Part shown: positions 21,707 through 30,920 of the stretch, piece after piece
Layout of the letters: every line of letters begins with the position of its first letter
Position numbering within the stretch: position 1 is the stretch's first letter
NCBI RefSeq assembly: GCF_900094795.1
Contig: NZ_FMBC01000011.1
Coordinates: 40,288-104,287 of the forward strand
Source: Kosakonia oryziphila
GTDB taxonomy: Bacteria > Pseudomonadota > Gammaproteobacteria > Enterobacterales > Enterobacteriaceae
Length of the DNA stretch: 64,000 nucleotides
Direction of reading: 5' to 3'
Program-made: the position numbers and the translations under genes
The notes under the pieces: generated by a model
Databases searched by the model: none
What the model was told of the DNA's origin: nothing
What the model saw: only the letters and a program-made list of their open reading frames with translations

Positions 21707-22126
21707 TCAGGCAAAAAACCGCTTCGGCGGGTTTTTGCTTTTCAGCGGCTCAGCGGCGAAAGATGAATGACTGTCCACTCCGCTTTCTATGAAAGAACGC
21801 GGCTTACCGGTCAGTTTCAATTTATTTTTTCGGTAACGCCAGGATTTATAGGAAATTACCGGCGGCTGTGCGAAGGACATAATGGCAACCGCAAAGATCA
21901 TCGCCAGCCCCCATGCAACTGCTCTATCAGGTGAGCTGAAGACGATAAGTAGCAGTAGGATAAAGGCACACACAGCCACCACTCCCGCCAGGGTAACAAA
22001 TCGCCTGGCGAGGTCATTTATGGCCTCTCCAGGCGTTCCCCCATATTTTTCAATATTGCTTTTTATCTTCTGCAATTCGGGCTGCGTAAACCCTGAACGT
22101 AACAAAGCCTCATCAGTCACTTTCAT
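21707..22126 (-). CDS. Small predicted membrane protein with repeat-derived C-terminus
   Basis: I do not recognise this family. The 139-residue frame starts MKVTDEALLRSGFTQPELQKIK, with a soluble N-terminus of about 45 residues. Two adjacent hydrophobic segments follow (LAGVVAVCAFILLLLIV and AVAWGLAMIFAVAIMSFA, about 47-84), then a basic stretch (SYKSWRYRKNK). From about residue 105 to the stop the codons lie within the rnpB 3' repeat, so the last 34 residues (including FIESGVDSHSSFAAEP) are reverse-strand repeat sequence. The original C-terminus may have been replaced. Coding status is moderately likely. Confidence 0.5.
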   Translation of the reverse strand: MKVTDEALLRSGFTQPELQKIKSNIEKYGGTPGEAINDLARRFVTLAGVVAVCAFILLLLIVFSSPDRAVAWGLAMIFAVAIMSFAQPPVISYKSWRYRKNKLKLTGKPRSFIESGVDSHSSFAAEPLKSKNPPKRFFA

Positions 22127-22149
22127 ATTGTCTCGTCCCTTATCTCCCA

Positions 22150-22745
22150 GAAGTGTTTTCTCAATCGCTGATTGTGCAAATAATCATACTGATGAACTTT
22201 ACAGCGTTCCAGCCGAAACTGTTTCTCTAATTCTGGAAAACTACCGTTTCCCAAAAAAGTGCTTAGCGATCATCACGGGGTCGTGGGCAGTGGTTTCGGA
22301 CAGACTGCCATGGAGTGAAAAGACAGCCGAATGGATCCGCGATGCAATGGCGATACAAATGCCGCTATTTGGCGTTTGTTATGGCCATCAGTTAATGGCA
22401 TGGGCGCTGGGTGGTGACGTGGAATATCATCCGAAAGGCCGGGAAGCGGGAACGCAAACGGTCACCCGCTTGCCGGAAGGGGCATCGGTGCTGGCCTCGT
22501 CAGCACATGATAACCATCAAATCGTCCGCTATGGCCCGTTTGCCGTTTCCGTACAGTTCCACCCGGAAATTGCCACGGATCTGTTGCGCCTTAACCGCGC
22601 TAACATCGAAAAAGAGGGCATCGATGCCAATCGCTTAGTCGCTGGCGTGCTTCCGGCTCCGGATGCCGCGGAGATCCTGCGCCGCTTCGTGCAGGGAGTT
22701 GCCGGTTACAGCAGGGCACGGCTCTCAATTCACACTGCCCGGTGA
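22150..22745 (+). pseudogene. Decayed class I glutamine amidotransferase (GuaA-like) remnant
   Basis: The frame carries GATase-1 features: IITGSWAVVSDRLPW, MPLFGVCYGHQLMAWALGG (nucleophile Cys in GVCYGH), SAHDNHQIVRYG and VQFHPEI (catalytic His and Glu). No plausible start exists near the family N-terminus; the only in-frame starts are far upstream in unrelated sequence, so about 50 residues are missing. The sequence also jumps from HPKGREAGTQ to TVTRLPEGASVLA, skipping the roughly 30 residues usual there, an in-frame internal deletion. I read it as a dead gene. Confidence 0.7.
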
Positions 22746-22854
22746 ACGATCTTCTGCTGAAGAGAATACGCGAAGTAAATCTCTTGCGCTTCTGGCTTAC
22801 CCGTTTCCGGGAAAACGGCTTTATTGCCGTAGAGGCTTATCGCTGGGGAAAAGC

Positions 22855-22880
22855 AAAAAATGCCCCGGCATAAACCGGGG
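22855..22880 (-). terminator. Terminator of yhaL
   Basis: On the minus strand CCCCGG-TTTATG-CCGGGG is followed by CATTTTTT, directly after the yhaL stop. The hairpin is short but GC-only. Confidence 0.75.
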
Positions 22881-22887
22881 ATGGAGA

Positions 22888-23043
22888 TTAGGCGGCATTT
22901 TCTTCGGCCAGCCGGATTTCGGCTTCGGCGACGATAGCTTCCAGTTCGGTCAGCATTTCTTCAAACCCAAAGACCGGAAGCGGTTCAGGGAGCACAGGCT
23001 GTGTGTGGGCGCTCTCAAAAGATATTTTAGTTACACTATTCAT
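22888..23043 (-). CDS. yhaL: YhaL-like small protein
   Basis: A 51-residue protein beginning MNSVTKISFESAHTQP and ending LAEENAA. Its centre, FGFEEMLTELEAIVAEAEIRL, corresponds to FGYEEMLSELEAIVADAETRL of E. coli YhaL. It looks like the exonuclease VII small-subunit type of short amphipathic helix, but that is only a resemblance. AGGTGAG lies upstream of the ATG. It sits downstream of yhaK, as in E. coli. Confidence 0.8.
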   Translation of the reverse strand: MNSVTKISFESAHTQPVLPEPLPVFGFEEMLTELEAIVAEAEIRLAEENAA

Positions 23044-23068
23044 ATACTCACCTGCTAAAACATAACTG

Positions 23069-23770
23069 TCACACCGGTAAATCTATCAGCAAAGCGCGTA
23101 ACAGCGTGTCGGCAACTAACGTTATGTTAGCCTCATCACGAATAAAAGCGCCGTCGCCGCAGGTCAGGGCTTCCTTCGCTTCGCAATGCGTGACCGCATG
23201 TACCGTACCGTGGATCGATTGCAGATAGGCGCGCGGGCCATGTAACTGAATTGTCAGCTCTTCGCCTTTTTTCAACTCGATATGATGCAACCACACTTGC
23301 TGACGTAGTTGCAAACTTCCCTGGCTGCCATCCGGCGAAGCCAGCAGTTGCTGCGATACATCGGCGATCGTCATTTTCTGCACCGGTGGGTTTTCGCGCT
23401 CCGGGCAGGCATCAAGCCACAACTGCATTCGCGTTAACGACCTGTCTTTGCTCAGGTTATGTTCGCTATAGCTGATGCCCGGCTGTGTAGCGATAAGCAG
23501 CGCTTCACCCGTTTTCGCCTGGACATGGTTCCCCTCGCTGTCGCGGTATTCCGCTTCACCTTCAAGGATCAGGTTCAGAATATCCACTTTTGGGTAGGTC
23601 CGTGGCTGGAAGGAGGCGCCTGGGGCAAGAACCTCCTGGTTTAGTACGCGCAGGGAGGCATAACCTAACAGTTTCGGGTCAAAGTAATGTCCAAAAGAAA
23701 AAGTGTAGCGGGCCTGAAGCCAGCCGAAGTCAGCTTGTCCGCATTGTTTTGCAGTACGGGTAGTAATCAT
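23069..23770 (-). CDS. yhaK: YhaK, pirin-family bicupin
   Basis: A cytoplasmic pirin-like bicupin, described in E. coli as a redox-sensitive protein controlled by YhaJ or NsrR (known, incomplete). The 233-residue protein has the pirin N-terminus (FSFGHYFDPKLLGYASLRVLNQEVLAPGASFQPRTYPKVDIL). The metal-ligand His pattern of pirins (HxH) is partly replaced, as is usual for YhaK. A C-terminal cupin follows. It is divergent from yhaJ. Confidence 0.9.
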   Translation of the reverse strand: MITTRTAKQCGQADFGWLQARYTFSFGHYFDPKLLGYASLRVLNQEVLAPGASFQPRTYPKVDILNLILEGEAEYRDSEGNHVQAKTGEALLIATQPGISYSEHNLSKDRSLTRMQLWLDACPERENPPVQKMTIADVSQQLLASPDGSQGSLQLRQQVWLHHIELKKGEELTIQLHGPRAYLQSIHGTVHAVTHCEAKEALTCGDGAFIRDEANITLVADTLLRALLIDLPV

Positions 23771-23876
23771 AGTTATTGACCTCTCTTTACTTAAAACAAT
23801 GTTAAAGGTATGGACGATGCATTGTTAGCCAGATATTCTGCCTGGTATGTTCAAATTTACTGAATGAGAACAATAA

Positions 23877-24773
23877 ATGGCGAAAGAAAGGGCACTTACG
23901 CTGGAAGCGTTGCGCGTAATGGATGCGATTGATCGGCGCGGAAGCTTTGCGGCGGCGGCGGATGAGTTGGGGCGCGTTCCTTCCGCACTTAGCTACACCA
24001 TGCAAAAACTGGAAGAAGAACTGGATGTGGTGCTGTTTGACCGCTCCGGCCACCGGACCAAATTCACTAACGTCGGGCGTATGCTGCTGGAGCGCGGGCG
24101 CGTACTGCTGGAAGCGGCAGATAAACTAACGACCGATGCCGAGGCGCTGGCGCGGGGTTGGGAAACGCACTTAACGCTGGTCACCGAAGCGCTGGTGCCA
24201 ACGGTTGAACTCTTTCCGCTAGTAGAGAGGCTGGCGGCGAAAGCCAATACGCAATTATCGATTATTACCGAAGTGCTGGCCGGGGCATGGGAGCGTCTGG
24301 AGCAGGGGCGTGCGGATATCGTTGTCGCGCCAGATATGCACTTTCGTTCCTCCTCTGAAATTAACTCCCGCAAGCTCTACTCGGTAATGAATGTGTATGT
24401 TGCCGCGCCGGATCACCCGATTCATCAGGAGCCGGAACCGCTATCGGAAGTCACTCGCGTGAAATATCGCGGCGTGGCAGTGGCGGATACCGCCCGTGAA
24501 CGTCCTGTGTTAACAGTACAACTGCTGGACAAACAGCCGCGTCTGACGGTCAGTACCATTGAAGATAAACGCCAGGCGTTGCTGGCAGGGCTCGGCGTGG
24601 CGACAATGCCTTACCCACTGGTGGAACAGGATATCGCCGAAGGCCGATTGCGGGTCGTGAGCCCGGAATATACCAGCCAGGTGGATATCATTATGGCGTG
24701 GCGTCGTGACAGCATGGGTGAAGGTAAAGCCTGGTGCCTGCGTGAAATCCCCAAGCTGTTTGCTGGTAAATAA
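23877..24773 (+). CDS. yhaJ: YhaJ, LysR-family regulator
   Basis: A 298-residue LysR-type regulator. The N-terminal helix-turn-helix is RGSFAAAADELGRVPSALSYTMQKLEEEL, followed by the LysR effector-binding domain (EVLAGAWERLEQGRADIVVAPD). In E. coli it responds to aromatic compounds and activates yqjF and virulence genes (known). yqjF lies about 1.6 kb away. The gene begins 106 bp from divergent yhaK. Confidence 0.93.
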   Translation: MAKERALTLEALRVMDAIDRRGSFAAAADELGRVPSALSYTMQKLEEELDVVLFDRSGHRTKFTNVGRMLLERGRVLLEAADKLTTDAEALARGWETHLTLVTEALVPTVELFPLVERLAAKANTQLSIITEVLAGAWERLEQGRADIVVAPDMHFRSSSEINSRKLYSVMNVYVAAPDHPIHQEPEPLSEVTRVKYRGVAVADTARERPVLTVQLLDKQPRLTVSTIEDKRQALLAGLGVATMPYPLVEQDIAEGRLRVVSPEYTSQVDIIMAWRRDSMGEGKAWCLREIPKLFAGK

Positions 24774-24779
24774 TCGCTT

Positions 24780-25145
24780 TCAGGGAAACACTTTTGGCTG
24801 CGGTCCAAAACGGTTCTCCCCCGGCGTGCTGCGCTGGCTGTAAAAGGCCAGCAACATTAACCAGCCCAGCACCGGAAGCAGGAGCAATAACAACCAGCGA
24901 CCGCGGCGATTGGTATCGTGCAGACGTCGAACCTGCACCGCCAGCGAAGGCACCAGTACCAGTAACGTGTAAATCAGGCTCAGTGGGCCAAACCCGCCGT
25001 CAAAGTGCCAGCCAAGAATGTGGTCCACCACCATTAGTACGCCGGAAAGGATGATGTTGACCAGCACGAACATCCAAAACTCGCGCTTGTGCGCCCGTCC
25101 GTGGAAGGTGGCATAGTTACCCAGCACTTTAAAATACCAGTCCAT
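24780..25145 (-). CDS. yhaH: DUF805 inner-membrane protein, YhaH-like
   Basis: A 121-residue DUF805 membrane protein beginning MDWYFKVLGNYATFHGRAHKREFW, with about four hydrophobic helices, the signature VRRLHDTNRRG in the middle and a GENRFGPQP tail. The tail PGENRFGP and the length fit E. coli YhaH better than its neighbour YhaI. Only one DUF805 gene is present here, where E. coli has two. Function unknown. It is convergent with yhaJ, 6 bp from its stop. Confidence 0.8.
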   Translation of the reverse strand: MDWYFKVLGNYATFHGRAHKREFWMFVLVNIILSGVLMVVDHILGWHFDGGFGPLSLIYTLLVLVPSLAVQVRRLHDTNRRGRWLLLLLLPVLGWLMLLAFYSQRSTPGENRFGPQPKVFP

Positions 25146-25269
25146 TTTTAACCTCGATCAACGGTCAATCCGTTGTTTTCTAAACGATCAAAGTAAGAAT
25201 AGACGGCAAAATACAAAGCGATAAATCCGGTGGGAAATAATTTGGGCGCGCGGTAACGCGCCCGAAAGA

Positions 25270-26256
25270 TCAGGCGAAACGGATGTCTCGTCCGTGAGGT
25301 TCATCCAGATTCTGCCATGGTCCGGCAGAGATGATCCCGGTTGGGTTGATGGTCTTGTGGCTGCGGAAATAGTGATTGCGGATATGCGCAAAATCGACGG
25401 TTTCCGCAACGCCCGGCATTTGGTAAATATCGCGCATAAAACCGTGCAGATTTAGATAGTCGCTGATGCGGTGTTTATCACATTTAAAATGGGTGACATA
25501 TACCGGATCGAAGCGGATAAGCGTAGTCCACAGGCGAATATCTGCTTCTGTCAGCCGATCGCCGGTCAAATAACGGTGCTGCCCCAGGATCTGCTCCAGC
25601 CGTTCCAGTGAAGTAAAGATATTCACCACAGCTTCGTCGTATGCCTGCTGGCTGGTGGCGAAACCTGCTTTATAGACGCCATTATTGACGTTGTCGTAGA
25701 TCCAGCTATTGAGCTCATCGATTTGCGAACGCAGTTCTGGCGGGTAGTAATCCCCGGCTCTGGCGCCCAGCCCGTCAAAAGCGGTATTGAACATGCGGAT
25801 GATTTCCGCTGATTCATTACTGACAATGGTGTGATTTTTTTTATCCCACAGCACCGGCACGGTAACGCGGCCGCTGTAGTGCGGATCGGCATGCAGATAA
25901 AGCTGATAGAGAAATTCGTGCTGATAGAGAGTGTCACCGGTCGCTGCCGGGAAATCGTCATCAAACGTCCAGCCATTTTCCAGCATCAACGGATGAACTA
26001 CGGAAACAGAGATAAACGGCTCCAGGCCTTTCAATTTACGCAGGATCAGAGTGCGGTGTGCCCACGGGCAAGCCAGCGAAACATAGAGATGATAGCGATC
26101 TTTCTCTGCGGCGAAGCCCCCTTCGCCGGAAGGACCTGGTGCGCCGTCTGCGGTGAGCCAGTTGCGAAATGCGGAAACAGAGCGCTTAAACTTCCCACCG
26201 GTGGATTTTGTGTCATACCAGGTGTCGTGCCAGACGCCGTCAATCAGTTGTCCCAT
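25270..26256 (-). CDS. yqjG: YqjG, glutathionyl-hydroquinone reductase
   Basis: A xi-class glutathione transferase that reduces glutathionyl-hydroquinones. The 328 residues begin MGQLIDGVWHDTWYDTKSTGGKF. The catalytic cysteine is in YVSLACPWAHRTLILRK, and the C-terminal helical domain contains LTEADIRLWTTLIRFDPVY. The start lies eight codons inside the longest frame, giving the family length and a Shine-Dalgarno (GGAGGAAG) just upstream. Confidence 0.94.
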   Translation of the reverse strand: MGQLIDGVWHDTWYDTKSTGGKFKRSVSAFRNWLTADGAPGPSGEGGFAAEKDRYHLYVSLACPWAHRTLILRKLKGLEPFISVSVVHPLMLENGWTFDDDFPAATGDTLYQHEFLYQLYLHADPHYSGRVTVPVLWDKKNHTIVSNESAEIIRMFNTAFDGLGARAGDYYPPELRSQIDELNSWIYDNVNNGVYKAGFATSQQAYDEAVVNIFTSLERLEQILGQHRYLTGDRLTEADIRLWTTLIRFDPVYVTHFKCDKHRISDYLNLHGFMRDIYQMPGVAETVDFAHIRNHYFRSHKTINPTGIISAGPWQNLDEPHGRDIRFA

Positions 26257-26277
26257 TTTGCTTCCTCCTTCTGATAG

Positions 26278-26307
26278 CAAAAAAAGCGAGGAGTTAACTC
26301 CTCGCTT
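26278..26307 (-). terminator. Terminator of yqjF
   Basis: AGCGAGGAGTTAACTCCTCGCT is a perfect 22-nt palindrome between yqjF and yqjG; on the minus strand it is followed by seven Ts. It should separate yqjF transcription from yqjG. Confidence 0.85.
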
Positions 26308-26333
26308 TGATCTCTTTACTCAGTATAGAGCGC

Positions 26334-26726
26334 TTACCATTTTTTATTCAGTACGCGGTCGATGCTGATGGTGCCCGGACCGGTGATACCCAGCAGCAGA
26401 TAGCCGCCAGCGATGGTCAGGTTTTTCATAAACATCAGCGAGTTCACGCCTTCCGCAAAGTTGCTGTGGAAGATGAATGCGGTCAGCAGGGTGAAACCCG
26501 CAGTGAACAGCGCGGTGGTACGGGTCAGGAAACCGAACAGAATTGCCAGACCGCCGCCGAACTCAAGCAGGATGGTCAGCGGCAGCAGGAACCCCGGCAC
26601 GCCCATTGCTTCCATATACTGTTGTGTACCTGCATAACCGGTAATTTTCCCCCAACCAGCCACGATAAACAGAATCGGCATCAGGATACGTGCGACCAGA
26701 AAACCAACATCTTCTAATTTTTTCAT
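26334..26726 (-). CDS. yqjF: YqjF, DoxX-family membrane protein
   Basis: A 130-residue, four-helix DoxX-type inner-membrane protein. Visible: LVARILMPILFIVAGWGKITGYAGTQQYM, LLEFGGGLAILFGFLTR and FMKNLTIAGGYLLL. In E. coli its promoter responds to 2,4-dinitrotoluene breakdown products through YhaJ (known). The enzymatic role is unclear. Confidence 0.92.
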   Translation of the reverse strand: MKKLEDVGFLVARILMPILFIVAGWGKITGYAGTQQYMEAMGVPGFLLPLTILLEFGGGLAILFGFLTRTTALFTAGFTLLTAFIFHSNFAEGVNSLMFMKNLTIAGGYLLLGITGPGTISIDRVLNKKW

Positions 26727-26920
26727 CTTTTTCTCCAGGGGGCCACTACCGCGGCTATCAGTAAATAGTGTGCAATTACGGGCGGATGCCGCGTGTTTGC
26801 TGTCGATGGAGAGGATAGTAATCGTGGCGGGAAAAGATTGTTAGCAAGGAAAACTGTCGAATTTTTTCAAAAAAACTGAGTAAGAAGAGAAGGGCGATCA
26901 TCGCGACCGCCCTTAACACA

Positions 26921-27211
26921 TTAACGTGGTGGGTTGAACGTGGTTTTAACCAGGCGCCAAAGACTCCAGATACCGAGGCCGCGTTTCCCCCAGCGCACCA
27001 GCATATTCGGATGGCGAACCGACCAGACAGCGATCGCGCTACTGCCAATTACTGCCCATGAACGAAGGCTGAGTAAGATATTCCAGCCACGATCGTAAGG
27101 GATGGTCGCTTCAAGCCAGTCGCGACGCCCGGCGGTGAGATCCAGCCGTTGCTGCTGGATCTCGCTGAGCAGGCGCGCTTTACGTTCCAGACGCTCTGCT
27201 TTGCTGCTCAC
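26921..27211 (-). CDS. yqjK: YqjK, small membrane-associated protein
   Basis: A 96-residue protein with a basic coiled-coil N-terminus (SSKAERLERKARLLSEIQQQRLDL) and one hydrophobic segment (LRSWAVIGSSAIAVWSV). It is the last gene of yqjDEK. Its start overlaps yqjE by 4 bp (ATGA). Function unknown; in E. coli the group is induced in stationary phase and linked to ribosome or membrane association. Confidence 0.9.
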   Translation of the reverse strand: MSSKAERLERKARLLSEIQQQRLDLTAGRRDWLEATIPYDRGWNILLSLRSWAVIGSSAIAVWSVRHPNMLVRWGKRGLGIWSLWRLVKTTFNPPR

Positions 27212-27606
27212 GATTTATCGTCCTTTAGCAGGGCTCGGTCATTTTCAAGCTCCTGCCGGGTATGGCGCAGCAGTGTGGATGCGCGCGCTTTACGTAGCGT
27301 CCAGATGCCGCCAATCAGCGCCAGCACCAGTAACACTACCGTGGTGGCAATCATCGCGTTCAGGCGATATTGCGGATCAATGGCCCAAATAATCAGCACC
27401 ATCAGACTCATCAGGCCAAATGCAGCAAAAAGCATGGTCAGACCCAGCATCATCAACAACTGGAACAGATTGGATTTCTCTTCTTCCAGCTCTACAACCG
27501 CCAGCCGCAGGCGGGTCTCAACCATCTCTACAAGGATCGTCAGAATTCGCTGACCAATCCCTAGTGCGCTTTTGCCTGGCCCCTGCGCGTGTCGTGGCTC
27601 CGTCAT
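27208..27606 (-). CDS. yqjE: YqjE, phage-holin-superfamily membrane protein
   Basis: A 132-residue protein with an N-terminal amphipathic part and two hydrophobic helices (LFQLLMMLGLTMLFAAFGLMSLMVLIIWA and MIATTVVLLVLALIGGIW). This is the holin III-like architecture of E. coli YqjE. It is sandwiched between yqjD (1-bp gap) and yqjK (overlap), so the three are clearly co-transcribed. Confidence 0.92.
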   Translation of the reverse strand: MTEPRHAQGPGKSALGIGQRILTILVEMVETRLRLAVVELEEEKSNLFQLLMMLGLTMLFAAFGLMSLMVLIIWAIDPQYRLNAMIATTVVLLVLALIGGIWTLRKARASTLLRHTRQELENDRALLKDDKS

Positions 27607-27607
27607 A

Positions 27608-27910
27608 TCAGCGACGCGTCAGCAGCACGCCCAGCACCACCCCAATAGCGGCACCGATGCCTACACTGGCCCATGGGTTTTCGCGGACGTATTCATCAGT
27701 ACGGGCAGCGGCTTCACGCGTTTGTTTGGCGATTACATCGCTTGTTTCGCCGAGGCGATGACGGCTGTCACGCAAAACCTGCTCGGCTTTTCCGCGCAAT
27801 TTACTCAGCTCTTCTTTCGATTTTTCACCAGAATTACTCAGCACTTCTTCCAGTGTATCCGCAAGGGATTTCAGTTCAGCGCGCAAATCATCGGCATTAT
27901 CTTTTGACAT
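27608..27910 (-). CDS. yqjD: YqjD, tail-anchored ribosome-binding membrane protein
   Basis: A DUF883 protein of 100 residues. It has a long soluble helix and a C-terminal membrane anchor with glycine-zipper character (ASVGIGAAIGVVLGVLLTRR). E. coli YqjD is RpoS-dependent, sits in the inner membrane and binds 70S/100S ribosomes (known). The frame matches it along its length. First gene of yqjDEK. Confidence 0.94.
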   Translation of the reverse strand: MSKDNADDLRAELKSLADTLEEVLSNSGEKSKEELSKLRGKAEQVLRDSRHRLGETSDVIAKQTREAAARTDEYVRENPWASVGIGAAIGVVLGVLLTRR

Positions 27911-27949
27911 AATTTTCTCCAGGTGAGTGAGTGGTAACGTCCTTAAAAA

Positions 27950-28318
27950 TCAGTAATCGCGAGCCTCCAGCTCTTTCAACTCAAGCTGTGCTTCTTTCAG
28001 CTTGTGTTCGCGTTTGCTTATTTTCTCCATATCGCCTTTCTGCTTTGCTTCCACCAGGTCGCGACGGCGCTCGGCAATCTCTTCTTTCTGTTTAGCTATT
28101 TTTTTCTGGTGGGCGGCGCGGAGTTGGGTATCTGAACAGTTAGTGTGCATTTCATGCAACGCCTTTTTCAGTCCCTCAATTCGGCTCTGGTTGTTATGCT
28201 TTTCGGCATAACTGATTTCGCGCTGGATATCATGTTCTTTCTCCTGACAGGGTGTTGCAGCTTGTGCAACAGCACTCAGAGAAAGAAGAGCCAGTGCCAA
28301 TACGATGCGGTTTTTCAT
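27950..28318 (-). CDS. yqjC: YqjC, periplasmic DUF1090 protein
   Basis: A 122-residue exported protein: signal peptide MKNRIVLALALLSLSAVAQA, then a highly charged coiled coil (KKIAKQKEEIAERRRDLVEAKQ). Two cysteines (near residues 25 and 60) could form a disulfide. The length matches E. coli YqjC. A second ATG lies immediately upstream (28319-28321). Role unknown beyond reported acid or base response. Confidence 0.92.
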   Translation of the reverse strand: MKNRIVLALALLSLSAVAQAATPCQEKEHDIQREISYAEKHNNQSRIEGLKKALHEMHTNCSDTQLRAAHQKKIAKQKEEIAERRRDLVEAKQKGDMEKISKREHKLKEAQLELKELEARDY

Positions 28319-28465
28319 CATCGAAACTTTCCATTGTTGACCAGCGAAACGGTCGTTGCGCCAGCATCCAGTTGTACACAGTGAACCCTGGTTCCGTTTA
28401 CTCAAGCATAGTAAGTAAACCGCTAAACACCAAAGTGAGTGAAAAGGTTCAGAATCCTGGAGGGA

Positions 28466-28852
28466 TTAACCGAATCGGTGAGTGGTATTGCGTAGAAGCG
28501 TCATCCATGCGGAGGGTTGGCTGTTGTCGTCATCCTGTGCTGCGATGATATAACCACGGGGCAAGGTACGATCGAGGACCGCTTTCGCCGCTGCACTTTG
28601 GTCGCTGGATTCGAAAGTAATCAATAACGTATCATTTTTCGGCGTAATACTTTTGAATTGTATGCCGTTAGCGTCCAGATGGTGCCAGACGGAGAAACCA
28701 TCTGGCACAGTGACGTTCTGCATCGCCGGGCGAATTGCTAGTGTGGATTCGCGGTTGTGCAGCGTCGCACAGGCAATAAATATGACGCTAAAAATCGTCA
28801 TCGTCATTAAGCCCATTAATAACCGACGCAGGAAAGGACGTTGCAATTCCAT
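28466..28852 (-). CDS. mzrA: MzrA, modulator of EnvZ/OmpR
   Basis: A small bitopic inner-membrane protein that in E. coli connects CpxA to EnvZ by binding EnvZ. The 128-residue frame (MELQRPFLRR) has one transmembrane helix (LLMGLMTMTIFSVIFIACATL). A highly conserved periplasmic part follows (PDGFSVWHHLDANGIQFKSITPKNDTLLITFESSDQSAAAKAVLDRTLPRGYII). The N-terminal 35 residues are very divergent from E. coli, the rest nearly identical. It lies 4 bp after yqjA. Confidence 0.93.
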   Translation of the reverse strand: MELQRPFLRRLLMGLMTMTIFSVIFIACATLHNRESTLAIRPAMQNVTVPDGFSVWHHLDANGIQFKSITPKNDTLLITFESSDQSAAAKAVLDRTLPRGYIIAAQDDDNSQPSAWMTLLRNTTHRFG

Positions 28853-28856
28853 GTTC

Positions 28857-29519
28857 TTAGCCTCGATCACGATATTTTTTCTTCCACAGCACCACCAGCG
28901 AGCCGATCAGGCCAATCACCAGCAGTAAGACCGGAAGCAACATCAGGCAGGACATCAGCGCCTCTTCATACTTACGAAATACCGGCGTCTTACCCAGCAG
29001 GTAACCGAGCGATGTCAGAATCAACACCCACAGCAGGCCGCTCATCCAGTTGAAGAACTGAAAGCGTGCATTACTCAAACCAGAAATACCGGCAATCGTT
29101 GGCAACAATGTGCGAACAAATGCAATAAAACGCCCGATTAACAGTGCGGAAAGCCCATGCTTATGGAACAGGTGGTGCGCGCGCTGGTGATAATGTGAGG
29201 GCAGATGTGACAGCCAGTTTTGCACGATGCGCGTATTGCCAAGCCATCGCCCCTGGATGTAGCTCAGCCAGCAACCAAGGCTGGCCGCAACGGTCAGAAG
29301 GATGATGGTCTGCGGGTAACCCAGCGCACCTTTGGCAATTAACACGCCGACCAGCACCAGAAGACTATCACCAGGCAGAAACGCCGCCGGAAGCAGACCA
29401 TTTTCCAGAAATAAGATGACAAATAAAACAAAATAGAGCATGCCGATCATGCCGGGATGGGAAAGCGTTTCGAAATCCTGGCTCCAGAGAGCATGAAGTA
29501 ATTGGCTTAAAAGTTCCAT
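28857..29519 (-). CDS. yqjA: YqjA, DedA-family membrane transporter
   Basis: A DedA (SNARE-associated/VTT) protein of 220 residues needed in E. coli for alkaline tolerance and proton-motive-force-dependent functions. It contains the re-entrant segment [33 protein letters not shown] and the conserved [25 protein letters not shown] with essential arginines. Start [12 protein letters not shown] is chosen to match the family; six extra upstream residues are rejected. Confidence 0.95.
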   Translation of the reverse strand: MELLSQLLHALWSQDFETLSHPGMIGMLYFVLFVILFLENGLLPAAFLPGDSLLVLVGVLIAKGALGYPQTIILLTVAASLGCWLSYIQGRWLGNTRIVQNWLSHLPSHYHQRAHHLFHKHGLSALLIGRFIAFVRTLLPTIAGISGLSNARFQFFNWMSGLLWVLILTSLGYLLGKTPVFRKYEEALMSCLMLLPVLLLVIGLIGSLVVLWKKKYRDRG

Positions 29520-29855
29520 TCGGTGTTCCTGGTACATCGGTTTACGTCAGGTCTGTTACTGGCACAGAACAACACGGCGGCAGGATCTAATATATTATGA
29601 CCGCGTATGGCACATCCGGGTGCAATTGTTATCCAGCTAAAAGACACTGTGAGTAAGCGCTAGCTCATTCAATGGCGAAATGCATCTAATTGTAACAAAA
29701 ACTGACCTTGTGCGTCAGTCAGAATAACACTCGCAAGGGATTTTGCTTGCCAGGAGAGCGGGTGGCGAGGGTATTTACAAAGGCTGACACTCTATACCGT
29801 TCACTGACCCCCAAAGGGGAAGGCGCAGCGTAAATGTGCGCCTGAATAGCGGTTT
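29520..29855. other. 336-bp gap between yqjA and exuR
   Basis: This holds the yqjA promoter side and the exuR 3' side. I see a short inverted repeat (AGGCGCA...TGCGCCT, 29821-29843) past the exuR stop without a T-run, and no convincing open reading frame. E. coli yqjA is CpxR/BaeR controlled, but I could not point to a clear box here. Confidence 0.5.
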
Positions 29856-30632
29856 TTATTTCGTGCCGGTAGTGGCAGCGTCAAGATGGACCACCGGGTT
29901 TTCGGCAAACAGGTAGCGGTCGGCGTTGAACTCAAAATCATCGCTGGTTTCGTTAAACAGCATCTGCTTGGTGTTTTCCAGATGTTGCCACATCGCCACT
30001 TTTGCCGCGTGTGGATCTTTACGGATCAGCGCCTTCAGAATTTGGTCATGATCGTCACACCAGTTATCGACAGTGCGTGAATCAATATGGTCGTGCAGTT
30101 TTTTCCAGTACGGGTTATGTACGCGCTGCGTCCACATCTTCTCGACAATCGCCGCCAGTGCGCTATTTTGCGTTGCCAGTGCGACCTGAACATGGAATTG
30201 CAAATCCCATTCTGAATCGCGGAAGCACTTCTCTTTACGGGCGTTATCCTGGATTTCCATCAGCTTCATAATGTCCTGTTTCGTCACCTGAGTGGCGGCG
30301 AATTCAGCGATATTACTCTCTATAAGCTGACGTGCCTGCAACAGCTCAAACGGGCCGTAATTGGCAAACTCCAGGTTTTCATCCGGCGCTTGCGTATGGC
30401 GCGCCTGGTTGGAAATAACATGGATGCCGGAGCCTTTGCGAACTTCAACGTACCCTTCCACTTCCAGCATAATAATAGCTTCGCGAACCACGGTCCGGCT
30501 GACGCTTTTCTCATCGGCAATAAAGCGCTCAGCGGGCAGTTTGTCTCCCACAAGATACACGCCTTGCTCGATACGGCTCTTAAGCTCGGCGGCAAGTTGT
30601 TGGTACAAACGACGTGACTCGGAAATTTCCAT
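29856..30632 (-). CDS. exuR: ExuR, GntR/FadR-family repressor of hexuronate genes
   Basis: A 258-residue repressor of exuT, uxaCA and uxaB that is relieved by galacturonate or glucuronate derivatives. The N-terminal winged helix is [62 protein letters not shown]. The C-terminal FCD domain contains the metal-ligand histidines typical of FadR regulators ([36 protein letters not shown]). Same length and gene order as E. coli. Confidence 0.95.
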   Translation of the reverse strand: MEISESRRLYQQLAAELKSRIEQGVYLVGDKLPAERFIADEKSVSRTVVREAIIMLEVEGYVEVRKGSGIHVISNQARHTQAPDENLEFANYGPFELLQARQLIESNIAEFAATQVTKQDIMKLMEIQDNARKEKCFRDSEWDLQFHVQVALATQNSALAAIVEKMWTQRVHNPYWKKLHDHIDSRTVDNWCDDHDQILKALIRKDPHAAKVAMWQHLENTKQMLFNETSDDFEFNADRYLFAENPVVHLDAATTGTK

Positions 30633-30839
30633 ATAGTCTCCAGGGAATAGAAAGGCGAGAGTAGATTTGTTATACCACTTTTACAGCACTCTCACCATCG
30701 TCTCTGACGAAAAAGCCGCCCTGAGGCTAACACCGATCGGTTAAGCAAAATGATCGGTTGAACGATCCGGTGGGTATCCTGCCAGAAAAGAGAAAACGGC
30801 CCAAAGAAAGGACCGTTCGAATCTCAAAAACCCAGTATC

Positions 30840-30869
30840 CCGTTCACTCAAAACATCTTAAGTGAACGG
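30840..30869. terminator. Hairpin between exuT and exuR
   Basis: CCGTTCACT at 30840-30848 pairs perfectly with AGTGAACGG at 30861-30869. No long T-run follows on the minus strand, so it may be an attenuator or an mRNA-stabilising stem rather than a strict terminator. Confidence 0.45.
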
Positions 30870-30920
30870 TGTTAGCCATGAGGCGGCTTTTACATCGTAC
30901 TGTCATACTTCTGTGAATCG

